A stretch of DNA of 64,000 nt from Cycas panzhihuaensis (lineage: Eukaryota > Cycadophyta): assembly GCA_023213395.1 (NCBI GenBank), contig CM041465.1:224881741-224945740 (forward strand), given 5' to 3'. Below are positions 32,168-43,381 of the stretch, piece by piece. Position 1 is the first letter of the stretch, and each line of letters opens with the position of its first letter. The notes below the pieces were generated by a model, which was given only the letters and a program-made list of their open reading frames with translations, was not told where the DNA came from and did no database searches. The position numbers and the translations under genes are program-made.

Positions 32168-32945
32168 TGAGACGTATTTGCATGGTCATATAAGGATTTG
32201 AAGGGTATTCCCCTAGAAGTGGGAATGCCTCACATCGACTTGATTGAAGGAGCCAAGCCGATGAAACAAAGACCATACCAAATGAACCCCAAGTATAAAG
32301 AAAGAGTAAAGCGGAGTTGGATAAAATGTTGGAGGTAGGATACATATATGAAATTGACTACAGCGACTGGGTGAGCCCTGTAGTAGTGGTTTCAAAGAAA
32401 AATGGGAAGATACACATCTGTGTGGATTACAGATAATTAAATAAGGTGACGAAAAATGATCCCTTTCCGTTACCCTTTACAGAAGATATTTTGGAAGCCG
32501 TGGGAGGAAACAAGATATATTCCTTCACCAACAAATTTAGTGGATACAACCAAGTGCAGATCGCTCCAGAAGATCAGGCGAAGACCACGTTTGTAACAAA
32601 GTGGGGAATATACACCCACAGAGTGATCCCATTCAGTCTCACAAATGCTCCAGCCACATTCCAAAGAATAGTAATCAACATATTTCGTAGAATGATTGGT
32701 GAAAAAGTGGCAATATTTTTGGATGATTGGACATTATACGGTTTTATGAGAAACCATATGGAGAATCTTAAGGAAATGTTGCAAACATGTCGAGAAAATA
32801 AGCTATGTTTGAATTCGGAGAAATGTACCTTTTTGGTACCATTTGGAAACCTATTGGGCCATATAATGAGCAAGGAAGGATTGCTAACGAACCCAACTAA
32901 GGTATCTGCAATCCTACATTTTCTAGTACCGCTAACGAGGAGATA
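32168..32945 (+). pseudogene. G1 reverse transcriptase
   Basis: Blocks: DVFAWSYKDLKGIP, VSPVVVVSKKNGKIHICVDY, DPFPLPFTEDIL, FSGYNQVQIAPEDQAKTTFV, TNAPATFQRI and the catalytic AIFLDDWTLYG (FLDD at 32716-32727; the family has F/Y-x-D-D). The segment GYNQ..IAPEDQ..TTF is typical of Athila/Tat-side Gypsy RTs. A one-base deletion near 32311 and stops at 32434 and 32946 inactivate it. Confidence 0.9.
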
Positions 32946-32946
32946 A

Positions 32947-33558
32947 TTGAAAGGATTCTTGGGACTAACTGGATATCATAGAAAATTCATTAGGGGGTAC
33001 GCATGCATATTAGGACCCTTGGAGGAATTATTGAAGAAAGATGTTGAATGGGATTGGAATGAAGAACAACAAGCATTCGAAACATTGAAAAAGGTCATGA
33101 TATCAACACGTATACTACGATTTCCCGATTGGAAGAAAATCTTCCATGTACACGTTGACGCCTCACAATACACCATTGGATGCATTTTAGCACAACCAAG
33201 TGATGAAAAGGTGGATTATCCAATATACTTTGCAAGTCAGAAACTTACTAAAGCAGAACAGAATTACACCACGATGGAAGAAGAAGCACTCAGAATGGTG
33301 TATGCATTGCAAAAATTCCGACATTACCTATTATCGAATCCATTCCTATTCTTCGTCGACCATCAAGCACTTATGCACCTAGTGAATAAACCAATAATGA
33401 GGGGACGGATTAGTAGGTGGATAATGTTATTTCAAGAATTCTCATTTAAAATCATTGTGAAATCGGGGAAAGCTCATATTATACTCGATCAATTATCAAG
33501 GATTACAAATGGAGAAAAAGCTACAGGGGTGCCAGATCCCAAGCCCAATTTATCCTAG
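32947..33558 (+). pseudogene. G1 RNase H and tether
   Basis: KGFLGLTGYHRKFIRGYACI is the conserved RT thumb/tether. The RNase H domain starts at HVHVDASQYTIGCILAQ (first Asp), has YTTMEEEALRMVYALQKFRHYL (Glu) and FFVDHQALMHLVNK (second Asp). The reading is open for 203 residues and ends in a TAG at 33556 inside the start of a 64-bp tandem duplication. It would remove template RNA after copying. Confidence 0.9.
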
Positions 33559-33650
33559 TGGCAACCAACTACATGACTAATCAAACCAGTCGCCTGACGA
33601 TCCCAAGCCCGATTTATCCTAGTGGCAACCGACTACATGACCAAATCGGT
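33535..33650 (+). repeat. 64-bp imperfect tandem duplication in G1 pol
   Basis: GATCCCAAGCCC(A/G)ATTTATCC begins at 33535 and again at 33599, each followed by TAGTGGCAACC(A/G)ACTACATGACC-like sequence. It lies exactly where the integrase zinc domain should be. Confidence 0.85.
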
Positions 33651-34440
33651 GGAAAGAAGGGCATGAAGGAAAGCAAACTCAGAAAGTACATCACAATTCC
33701 TTTATGAAGTGATTTTTACACGATTTGGATGCCCATTAGAAATTGTAAGTGATCAAGGGGTCCATTTCCTTAACCAAGCCATAGAGATATTAACATCAAC
33801 CTTCATGATAAGCCATCGGAAATCCATGCCATATTACTCAAGGGCAAATGGGCAGGCAGAAAGTTCGAATAAGATCATTGAGAATTGTCTGAGAAAGGTT
33901 TGCGATGTGGAAAGATCCGACTGGGCCGAGAAACTCCCATCAACACTATGGGCTTTTAGAACAACGTACAAGAGATCAATAGGGCAAACACCATTTCAAC
34001 CAGTCTATGGAACAGAAACCATTCTTCCTACGAAATTTGAAATACCAAGCCTAAGAACTGCTATGCAGTGTTGATTGGACGGCTTCCACTCCTTACGGCA
34101 GAGATTGGAAGAGTTAGTAAGATTGGAAGAAAAGAGGTATATGGCAAAATGGTTACAAAACATAGAAAAATGACGACAAAAGGCATGGCACGATTGACAT
34201 CTACGCAAGCTAGAGTTTAAGGAAGGTGACCAAGTCCTTCTCTACGACAACAAGTTCAGAATGCATCTCAGGAAGCTCAAAATGAGATGGTTAGGACCAT
34301 ATATTATAGAACAAATCTTTGAAAATGGGTCAGTACAACTGTAGGAAATCGATGGACCGTTGCTACTAACCGGAGTTAATGGTAGCCGACTGAAACCGTA
34401 TGTCAAATATGTTGAGAAGGCCAAAGGATTAGACTGCCTA
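33599..34440 (+). pseudogene. G1 truncated integrase
   Basis: The N-terminal HHCC zinc domain is absent. The core begins at LVATDYMTKSVE (first Asp), then EIVSDQGVHFLNQ (second Asp) and YYSRANGQAESSNKIIENCL (Glu), so all DDE residues remain. WAEKLPSTLWAFRTTYKRSI and GQTPFQPVYGTE follow. The C-terminal part (FKEGDQVLLYDNKFR, KMRWLGPYIIEQIF, SRLKPYVKY) carries several stops. The solo LTR interrupts it at 34410. Confidence 0.88.
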
Positions 34441-34962
34441 AGACCTATAAAACCAAGATCATGAAGATAGTTCACTCTAGTTCTAAATAGCATAAGAGCA
34501 AAACTAAAGATAAGCAAGACCAAGATCAAGGGAGCAAGATAATACCAAAGTGTGAGGAGGAGGAATTAGTGCTACTCCAAAGAATACCAATTGATTAGCA
34601 AACTGGTAGCATAACATTACACTTCAACTCTTCATATGAGACATGAGGAGAGGTCTCAATATATAGAATAACTGAGGTTACCTAACACCGTTGGATGTTT
34701 GACAAGTGGCAAACATCCAAGGTACATGCAATGCATGGTTTGCATGTCATGCATGAAGGACACATGTCCATTTAGGCTCTCAAGTGAGCAAAGATGCATG
34801 AGGGTCCATTTCACCCTTTAGTTACAATGTTGTGTCACTAGGAGGAATGTGGGTGTGCACTTTATCACTTAAGTGATAAGTCACCCCATAAAGTACAAAA
34901 TAATGAATGAAAGAATAAAGTGAATAAAGTACATACTTAACATGTAAACATAAGGTTTAACA
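34410..34962 (-). repeat. Solo LTR of the C2/F Copia family
   Basis: 553 bp, TGTTGAGAAGGCC...GGTTTAACA, aligning end to end with C2 LTRs but more diverged. No internal sequence or partner. Flanks are AAATA (34405-34409) and GAATA (34963-34967), a TSD with one mismatch. Orientation as C2. Confidence 0.85.
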
Positions 34963-35604
34963 GAATAGAAGGAATTACCAGTCGGATCAGCTAGTTGTAT
35001 CATAACGTGTTGCGTGAAGTTGAGGCGAATCAGACCGCCTTGATACTGGAATATGATCTAGTTCGGTATGGAAACATAAAAATTAAAAAAAATCAAAAAA
35101 TGAGAAAAAGAACCGTAACTCATATCATATACATAAGCAATAGGGGAAATCATGAAAGGAAGGATATACCACGATGAGAAAAACTAAGAATGAAGAGGAA
35201 TTCTGTCAGAAAAATCAGATTTTTCACACCTATACCATTAAAATACACTATGCGTACTAGAAAAGTATGTTACCAGGTACGTATAGTGTAAAATAAGCCA
35301 AAATACACTATACGTACTAGAAAAGTATGCTCCCAGGTACACAGTTAAAAAAGTGAATAAGTGAATCAAATTACACTATACGTACCGAAAAAGTACATTG
35401 TCGAGTATGCATAGAACAAAAGGCCGAATAAGACAAAAGTATATAATACGTACCTGCAAACATTCTTGCACGGTATGCAACGGAGAAAGAAGGATAATTT
35501 AGCTCGAATTTTCAGCAGCAAACAGCCAAGAGGAACCCTTATGATCCGAGGAAGCACCAAGGAAAGATTCAGCACAGATTCTGAAGAATAATTTCAAGAA
35601 AACA
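34963..35604 (+). other. G1 3' region with hairpin-forming tandem repeats
   Basis: 34970-35180 matches the tail region of G2. At 35241-35470 a 60-bp unit occurs at 35241 and 35301, with diverged copies near 35368 and 35440. Each early unit contains ACACTAT(G/A)CGTAC and, about 18 bases later, GTACGTATAGTGT-like sequence, so it can fold as a hairpin. Non-coding as far as I can see. Confidence 0.6.
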
Positions 35605-36797
35605 ATGACTATTCCAAGAAGGTATGCACGTAGGGTTTTGTATTTGTATTTCTTGGTTATTTCAGCTCTACTTCTGGGAATCCCATAGCCAGTGACCATG
35701 AGAATAACGATGTCAGGAAACCTTCCTGCCTAAGCTGAGGAAGGAGTTGGAGGGATTACCTTCACAATTCAGGGTTAAAATGAAGCAGGTAGATTGAGGG
35801 GAGTATATATACTGTATCCCTCTCTATTGTGACCAAGAACTCATGTAGAACATTTTATTGGAACTCAAAAAGGACTTGAAGAAAGTAAGGCTAGACGCAG
35901 AAATAATTCACCTACTGACAGGACTCCCAAACGAGGGGGAAGTCCACATAGCCACCAAAAGGTCAGAAGTGGACCGCAAGACCTAGCTGAAGAAATTTTC
36001 TAGGAAAACACTCAATTAACCTCGGGAGGAATTCGGGTGGTAGACATAAAGGATGCCAGACTACAACCGGTAGCTAAAGTCGTACATTCTAAGTTTTTAT
36101 CCAAAAGATAGTACACATACATTCCAGGGGGAATGATGCCTATATTGCCAAAGATTCGGGATGGAGAGAGACTTAATTGGTCAAAATTCTTAGCAGTGAA
36201 TATGATACAACAGATTCAGGAAGTGATGACATAGCCCTTTCGTCATCCCTCCTTGTTATTAGCCATCCTATTTTATCAATATCCAGGTGTACAATTGGTA
36301 AAAACAACCATTCCTCCAAATGAACCGCTTATAAAACAATCGATGACTGAGTTTCCAGACACTACCCAGGACAAAGAATTGAAGAAAAGAATCCAAAAGG
36401 AAATGACAAAAGTTCTTAAATGGTTACAACAAACCCCCAGGACACCCATTCCACATCGTGCCAAACAAACCATCCAAAAAAGTAGTAAAAGAAGGAAGGA
36501 CGAGGAAGAGCTTGAGGAGGAGGAAGAAGTGGAGCCCTCAGTTGAAGAATGGGCAGAATTTCCTCCTGTAATGGAGACAGGAGAAACATCAGTGCCTCCT
36601 CCCACAGATGACAAATCATGTCAAATCATTCAATTGATCAAAGAGATGGAAGAAGGGTAAAAAGTAGAAATAGCTACCCTTCAAGAGAAAATAAAAGAAA
36701 AAGATGCAATAATAGCAACACTTACCCAAATTAATGAAGAAATCTTGGCCGCAAGGGACTCATCAGTAGGGCAGGGGCAACAGGAGCAACTCTGAGA
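35605..36797 (+). pseudogene. G1 extra 3' ORF (unknown function, coiled-coil C-terminus)
   Basis: Lies between integrase and the 3' LTR. The ATG at 35605 is followed by basic residues and a 17-residue hydrophobic run (VLYLYFLVISALLLGIP) ended by a stop. Further in, across frameshifts, come LLTGLPNEGEVHIATK, GGIRVVDIKDARLQPVAKVV and RLNWSKFLAVNMIQQIQEVM. From 36253 an open frame of 135 residues has TKVLKWLQQTPRTPIPHRAK, a KRRKDEEELEEEEEVE acidic stretch, and after a stop a heptad-like tail (VEIATLQEKIKEKDAIIATL). The position is like the extra or envelope-like ORFs of some OTA elements; I do not recognise a characterised domain. Confidence 0.55.
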
Positions 36798-36880
36798 CAG
36801 AGAGGGGGAGGAATACCACAAATTTTGAATTTTTTTGTTGAGCAAGGATGCTCAAACCAATCATGTTGACCCGAGATAGA

Positions 36881-37724
36881 TGTTGGGACATATTTTGACA
36901 CATTGGGCTATGTGGATACTAGAGGTAGGCTGTGTAACCATTGAGGTGCAGGTACAAATCGTACAGAGGTACGTATGATGCAGAAAAGGGAAGAAATCAA
37001 CATTGTGGGTACGTATGACAGGTGTGTACCTGAAAAGGTACGTAATACAAAATATGTGCCTTCTGCGGTATGCAAGCAAACAGTAAGGATATGCACGACA
37101 GAACCTGATCAAAGGATACCTGGGATGACATCATCAACAGCCAAGGACGTACGTACAGACGTACGAATGGGAAAAGATAGTGATTAAGGAAACTAACTAG
37201 TGATTACCCAAGAGGTACACATATGGCTGAAAGGGTACGGTTATGATAGGGAGTCATAACCCTTCAACGAAAGGACACAAAGAAGGCGCATTTAAGGGAA
37301 CCTATAAGGACCATTCCAGGAGGGTGAGAGCCGAGCATTCAAGACACGCAATGGTACGGTAGCCAGCACGTACATCCAATAGTGCAGTGTACAGGAGATG
37401 TATTACGTGATGCATACCTTCTGGGAATGTATATGATAGCATTAGTGTATATGGTTGGAATGTATAGGGAATACATTCCAGCACCTGTTGTATAAAGACT
37501 TATTGCTTAATAAAGGAAGAGTTACGTGAAAAATGATGATTCTATATGTTCTATGAGTATTGAATGATGGATATTTGTTGTTTATGTACTGCTGTGTGTG
37601 ATCTATGACATTGTTATATGGAATTGTGAACAAATCTGCGATGAACTAGTGTATGAAGCATGTTGACTGTATCCTAGATTAGACTACTAGTACCTATCTC
37701 AGTAAGGAGATAGCTAAGTCAACA
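36881..37724 (+). repeat. G1 3' LTR
   Basis: 844 bp, TGTTGGGACA...AAGTCAACA, followed by TSD ATTGT (37725-37729). Confidence 0.93.
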
Positions 37725-37729
37725 ATTGT

Positions 37730-38640
37730 GCCTAACACATTCAAAGCTAAGAATCTATTGACAACTAACTCAAAGAATGATGAGCCAAATTATGTAAAAC
37801 CTAAGATGGAAATTGACCTCTTCACTATAGTAAAGGTAGTGTTGGAGGAAGCAACCAAGGAAGTGGAAAAAACTGCCCCACCTTATCCAAACTAGAGTTG
37901 AAGCAAGTGTATAAAATGAGGACATCCCCAAAATGAAGTGAGGTTGTTGAAGTAAGGAAGCCACAGGCAATCAAGACCATTCAAATTGATGCAGCCAATT
38001 TATTCAACAACATTCCCTTGGAAGACATTCCGTAGACATTTAGGCTATTAGAGAATCTACTAGAGCAACTAAAGTTAACCATTCGATTGTTGCAAGTGAT
38101 TCAATGGCTAAAAACTAGAGTATTTCAAGGAGCATACAAGGTTGAAGAAGAAACAATGGTAATGAGTAACCCACATCAATAAGAACCCAAGAGTTATGGA
38201 AAATTATAGTAAGGCTTGAACTCTAAAGGTGGTGATAGAAACTCCTATGTGTACAATTGGTTGCAAGAAGCATATGGAGTAAACACACCAAGTACTAACT
38301 ATTATAATATGAGAATTATCTTTGATATGAATCATAATATGGAGTTTAAAATTATGGATAGTTGTGAAAACATAAATGAGCATTCTTATGTGGTCGACAG
38401 TAGTGAATATTAAGCATAGCTAGTAGTGAGGATTTTTATACTAGTATGGATGAAACAAAATGTAGGGATGAATATCCTGACACTAATGACAACTTTGAGG
38501 AAACTCACTCTAACAACAAAAAAAATTGCAAAGGAAATGGAATGCATGATAGGCACAATTGTACAAGCCATAGTGGCAAAGGGGAAGGTCAACTGAAGGA
38601 CAATATGAAGAAACCAACAAAGTAGACCACAATAAGAGAA
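37730..38640 (+). pseudogene. G0 gag C-terminus and linker, continued
   Basis: Resumes the G0 interior after G1. NNIPLEDIPQTFRLLENLLEQL-type sequence near 38010-38080 matches the G1 stretch GLPAEDIPQMLLLMENLVK. The 38216-38413 frame (YVYNWLQEAYGV, YYNMRIIFDMNH) matches the G1/G2 pre-RT linker (FVDYWLQDACE). No retropepsin active site is seen between them, so the protease part is deleted or unrecognisable. Multiple stops. Confidence 0.6.
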
Positions 38641-38880
38641 AGGCAAAAAATGGCATGGCACGATCGCCATCTTAGGGCATCATATTTCAAAAAGGGTGAT
38701 TTAGTATGGCAATTCAACAACAAATCCCAAACACATTAGGGAAAATTAAGGATGCATTGGAAAGGACTGTACACGATTGAAGAGGTGTATGAGGATGGCA
38801 CTGACTAGTTGAGGGAACTAGCAAGCCAACTATTGTCTAAAATGGTCAAGGGTAGCAAGTTCAAACCCTATTGTAGTTAG
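38640..38880 (+). pseudogene. G0 integrase C-terminal tail
   Basis: MAWHDRHLRASYFKKGDLVW, then FNNKSQ, LRMHWKGLYTIEEVYEDGT and KGSKFKPY: colinear with G2 15340-15577. It directly follows the linker, so G0, like G2, lacks RT, RNase H and integrase core. Two or more stops. Confidence 0.72.
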
Positions 38881-39026
38881 GGTAAGGCAAATTTGCAGGA
38901 GAAATCAATTGGTTGTGCCATAAACATGTTTGAAATTGAGGATAATCGAGGTAGTCTTGGTATCAAAAAATTGGTTCCATCTTGATGCATAAAAATAAAA
39001 ATACAAAAAATATCAAAAAATGGAAA
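38881..39026 (+). other. G0 3' region before H
   Basis: GGTTGTGCCATAAACATG, then an A-rich ATAAAAATACAAAAAATATC stretch, matches G2 15600-15720 and G1 34985-35110. It continues after H at 55563. Confidence 0.55.
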
Positions 39027-39031
39027 AAGAA
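39027..39031 (+). repeat. TSD of H, left copy (AAGAA)
   Basis: AAGAA before the H left LTR; repeated at 55563-55567. Confidence 0.85.
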
Positions 39032-39586
39032 TGTAGCATTCCCATAAATGAAGAGGAAGTCAATTTTATATAGAGGAAATTATTATTATGAAGTCAGTTT
39101 TTAGGAGGATTAAAGAGAGAATCATTTATTATATTTTATTATGAAGTTGGTTTTTTGTAGAGAGAGAATTTAGGACTTGGTTTTGAGAGAGAAAATAAAG
39201 GCTTTAAATAGAAAAGCCTTGATCATTTGTAAATCAATCTTGGAGAATTTATTACCATTTGGTATAATGGCTTCGTGCCATTAGGCCCTTGTGCTTGTTA
39301 GAGGATTGCTCCCACCTCGAAAAGGGTTGCAACTATTGGATTTGTGTATCAGATTTTGTTACTGTTATTTATCATTATCGTTTACTTTCACTGCTATAAA
39401 TATTGAATGAATGATATTTCTGTTGAATGAATATTGTGAGGGAATTCTATTGTAAATGTATGTAATCTGCTAGAAATATTATCTCTATGGAGAACTATTG
39501 CTATTAATCGTATAAAATTTGTTGTGTATTTTGTGAATATTTGTGATTATTAGCATTGTCTTCTGTTGAGAGTTAGGCCCACTACA
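39032..39586 (+). repeat. H 5' LTR
   Basis: 555 bp, TGTAGCATTCCC...CCCACTACA. Strong match with 42857 on, for example TTTTATATAGAGGAAATTAT and AGAAAAGCCTTGATCATTTG. Confidence 0.92.
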
Positions 39587-39588
39587 AC

Positions 39589-39600
39589 TAGTATTAGAGC
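39589..39600 (+). other. H primer binding site
   Basis: TAGTATTAGAGC two bases after the LTR; two changes from the initiator-Met site TGGTATCAGAGC, both G-to-A or C-to-T. Confidence 0.65.
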
Positions 39601-40628
39601 CAATTTAAGAAGAATCTAGGTTTTATCATAGTGCCAATTATTGACCAAAATTAGAGTTGGGTTAAATTAGCAAGTGATCTGTTTCTATATCTATACTATT
39701 CACAATATCTATATGGTAGTCCATGAAGGATAGATCACGGGGTGAATTCCCATCTTGGGATGACAGTTGCAAGAGGGTTAGTAATAAGAGCAAGCGATTA
39801 GCCCTAGTTATGCACCAACAGGTAAAAACCTATCACCTTCACTTACCCCCCCCCCCCCCAAGTCACATCGCAGGAACGAACTACAACACGTAGGACCGAA
39901 CAGATTGCAAGAACGAATGACACATGTAGGACCAAGCACTTAGGCCACGCACTGAGCAAACACCATAGGTGTGAAAGAGATTCGCACATGGACATAATCC
40001 AATTTTGAGGGTAAGATGACAAAGTGTTATGCGTAGAGAGCAACCCATACAAGGGAGGGTCTGCCAGACTACACCATGCTTGGAGAATTTCCTAGGGAAG
40101 CATCAGTTGCATCTATGCACAACCCTGAGGAAAAATCGATCGTAGGTTATCTCTATGTTTTGTGAGATTGCTTGTTACTATGAGATCAGACCCTGGTAGG
40201 AGGAGGCATCATCAATCCATGCCAAAATTACGTGCGAACGTCAAAACAAAGGAAGTTGTAGAACAATGAGTGCACTAGCCCACGACACATTTGTCCTAAA
40301 CATCGTGGATGCCAAGACCTACTTACGAGCTCTTGTTACTTGCTATGGTAATTTGTGCCAACTCTCCATACGCAATTCAATCAAATAATATTGATTGTCC
40401 ACCATTGGCAAATGCGACAGTTCGTCACCATTGACTTGCGCACAGAGAGGGTAGTTTTTTAGCCTTAAATTTTTTGAAAGTTATATTTAAGTTAAGTGAG
40501 ATTGGATATATTTTTAGAGTTTGTCGTTAACCCCTAGTGATTAGTAGGAAGTTGCATGTAGAGACCATAAGACCAAGGGCTAAAATTCAACAGAGCCTTA
40601 AAACCTTTACACACACACACACACACAC

Positions 40629-40714
<86 letters not shown>

Positions 40715-40980
40715 GTTTCATCTTTCAAACAGGGTACATGGACATTTTCATCTATAACTCGAGCTATACATATCAGATTGAAGTATGGTTTGAACCATTG
40801 GAATCCTAGTTTAGAGACGATCGTTTCAAGTGGGCATATGTGATAGTTCTGATCAATGGGTGATATAGATTTTAATTGATGAAGTTGCAGCTCCTATTGA
40901 CCAAAATTTTTTGAGTATCCATAGTTACATGAAGGAATTTAATTGAGCCATTTGAGATGGCTAACAAAGTGCAGATTTCA
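39601..40980 (+). other. H leader
   Basis: No coding domain. Holds a run of 14 C at 39846-39859 and the compound microsatellite at 40609-40710. Otherwise unremarkable. Confidence 0.5.
40609..40710 (+). repeat. Compound microsatellite (CA)n(CATA)n(TA)n(GA)n
   Basis: Four simple repeats run into one another over about 100 bp. Reading frames across it (HTHTHT..., YIYIYI..., RERERE...) are artefacts. Confidence 0.97.
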
Positions 40981-41660
40981 TTAGAAAAATGGGACCCCAA
41001 CAAAGGAATAAAGGCGATAGAATGGACAATGATGTTGGACACTTACTTTGACATCCACCCGATGCTTGAAGGAAAGAAGATTCCTTTCACATCCCAATAC
41101 CTGAGTAGCTAGGAAGTTAAATGGTTTGCATTGTTTTGTAGATACTATAAGGACGTGAAGCACTTAAAGTGACCATTCTTAAAAGCAGTGATATGTGAAG
41201 ATTTTGAAAGAAGTTGGGTACAAATTTTGAAAGAAGTTGGGTACATACTAGCTTCAAGTATGCTGATAAACAAAAATTTGCACGGAAAACTTGAGAACTA
41301 AAGAGGGCACGTCTGGATTCTAAAGCTTAGAGACTAAAAGGAAAAATGGAGACATATTTTTTAAATCTGGATCATGAGGATAATATGATGCATTGGGTGA
41401 AAACACTCGAGACCTATTGCAAATACACATTGGATACAAATATTGAATTATATGGACCAATGTTAAAACACTGCATGGAAGGAAAAGCTCTTGATTGGTT
41501 CACAAATTGGTTTGAAGAAGCATCTACACTCTCAAATTGGTATTGGTTTCGGTCCACGTGTATCAAATATTTTCGTGAGGATATCAAAACATCAAAGCTA
41601 CTAGATGAATTGGCAAAAACAGAAGAAGAAGAAGAACTATTCAAGAGGAGCTCTTAGAGG
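40981..41660 (+). pseudogene. H gag-like region
   Basis: The best frame is 41346-41657, 103 residues. MLKHCMEGKALDWFTNWFEE and FRSTCIKYFREDIKT match the capsid core of Ty3-type Gag (the L.G.A..WF..W...F..RF pattern). The upstream part (40980-41345) is frame-broken with scattered stops. No zinc knuckle is seen downstream. It might assemble with a partner Gag; this is inference. Confidence 0.65.
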
Positions 41661-42842
41661 CTGTATAGGAACAACAACAAAAACCAGTTCAGAAGAAATA
41701 GCATGATTGCACAGAAGAATCAAAGTAGGTGCATATGACATTTGATCTCCTGGTGGAAGAGTCTCACGAGAGGCAAATCAGTATAAAGGGAGAGACATAA
41801 GGTGAAGTTACACAGGAATAACATGGAGGCGTGGAAGAACAAGCGGAAGAACAACTAGATTCTGAAAAAGAATCTCAACAAACTTCATGCAACATGCTCA
41901 TTGATTCTATGTTGCACATGCGCATTCCATTTGGTAGTTTCATTTGTCCTTTCTCATTTCCAAGTTCAATAGCAATAGAGAAACCCTCCTTTTCCTATTC
42001 CATAGTTAGCCAAAATCCTAATCCCCTTAGCTTTCATTTCATCATAGGACAAATCCCAATTCCCTTTAACAACCCTTATACAAATTTTCCCCCTCTAAGA
42101 TTTTTCCTCATCAAGCTATTCTAAACCATCCATCCTCATTTCATCAAGTTTCATCACATAGTCTGATGGTTATTCCCTACACAAACCCATTTGGTCCATC
42201 CCAACCCCCTTCATTTCCATACTACCAATATTAGTTTTTTCCATTAAATCTTTCATTTTCTCTAAATACCATTCCTAAGACCCCATTAAAATCCCTTTTT
42301 CATAAAGAGTGTCTATTATTAATCCCTCATTTGTCTTTCCCCAAAGAACTCTTGTGGTCAAACAAACATTTTTAACTCTATTCAAGATAAGTTCCAAACC
42401 TTATCCTTTCTTTTTATGCCTTCAAAGCTATGGCTAATTACCATTCAAAATCTCACTTCTTCCTTTTCTTTTTACGACAACCAATCATCATTTTCAGATC
42501 CTTATGATCAATTCTTTTTCTAAAATCTCCACGAGAGTCCTCATTCCATAAGCCATTCCATCAGAGGACAAAATGTGTAAACACAAATCAAGACCAGGAC
42601 AATTTACAACATCTAAGGCACCTCACTAATCTTAGGATCCCTTCAATACAAAACAATTTATAGCATCTACCTAGCCCTAGCAATGGGCATCAACAAATTC
42701 AAAACACTCCTTAGCAAAATCCAATAGAAGTCGTAAGATGGGACACACTCTTCATGACATACAAAATTGGAAGAACTGGCCAAAGCTGGACAACGTTAGG
42801 CGACAAATAATTTCCAATACTGCAAAGGCGAAGTATTATTCT
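41661..42842 (+). other. H 3' interior, no recognised content
   Basis: C- and T-rich sequence with several short frames (for example 41831-42124) but no domain I recognise. It leads to the polypurine tract. Confidence 0.45.
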
Positions 42843-42856
42843 AAGGGGAGGGGAAT
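42843..42856 (+). other. H polypurine tract
   Basis: AAGGGGAGGGGAAT immediately before the LTR start TGTAATATTCCC. Confidence 0.8.
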
Positions 42857-43027
42857 TGTAATATTCCCAAAAATGACAAGGAAGTTGATTTTATATAGAG
42901 GAAATTATTATTATGAAGTCAGTTTTTAGGAGGATTAAAGAGAGAATCATTTATTATATTTTATTATGAAATCAATTTTTTGTAGAGAGAGAATTTAGTA
43001 GTTGGTTTTAAGAGAGAAAATAAAGGC

Positions 43028-43035
43028 TATAAATA
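43028..43035 (+). promoter_or_regulatory. H LTR TATA box
   Basis: TATAAATA in GGCTATAAATAGAAAAGCC. The 5' LTR copy reads TTTAAATA at the same place, one base altered. Confidence 0.5.
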
Positions 43036-43381
43036 GAAAAGCCTTGATCATTTGTAAATCAATCTTGGAGAATTTATTACCATTTGATATAATGGCTTCA
43101 CGCCATAGAGGCCTTGTGCCTATTGGAGGATGGCTCCCGCCGCAAAGAGGGTTGCAACTACTGGATTCTTGTATCAAGTTCTGTTATTGTTATTTATCAT
43201 TATCATTTACTTTCACAGTTGTAAATATTGAATGAATGATATTTCTATTAAATGAATATTCTGAGGGAATTCTATTATAAATGTACGCAAATTGTCAGAA
43301 ATATTATCTCTGTGGAGAATGACTGTTGTTAAATGTATAAAATCTACTATGTATTCTGTGAATATCCGTGATCATACCATT

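Larger units (their letters stand above)
8212..37724 (+). mobile_element. G1: OTA-type Gypsy element with extra 3' ORF
   Basis: LTRs at 8212-9077 and 36881-37724 begin TGTTGGGACA; the 3' copy ends GTCAACA. TSD ATTGT. With C1, C2 and the solo LTR removed it is about 10.1 kb and reads LTR, primer site, gag, protease, RT, RNase H, truncated integrase, 3' ORF, LTR. The RT sequence resembles the Athila/Tat (OTA) side of Gypsy more than chromoviruses, and no chromodomain follows integrase. Stops and frameshifts in gag, RT and integrase show it is dead. Confidence 0.9.

Noticed and set aside
36276-36614. Minus-strand Ser-rich frame
   Set aside because: Antisense to the Glu-rich part of the G1 3' ORF.
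40534-40809. Frames reading HTHTHT, YIYIYI and RERERE
   Set aside because: Translation of a compound microsatellite, not protein.
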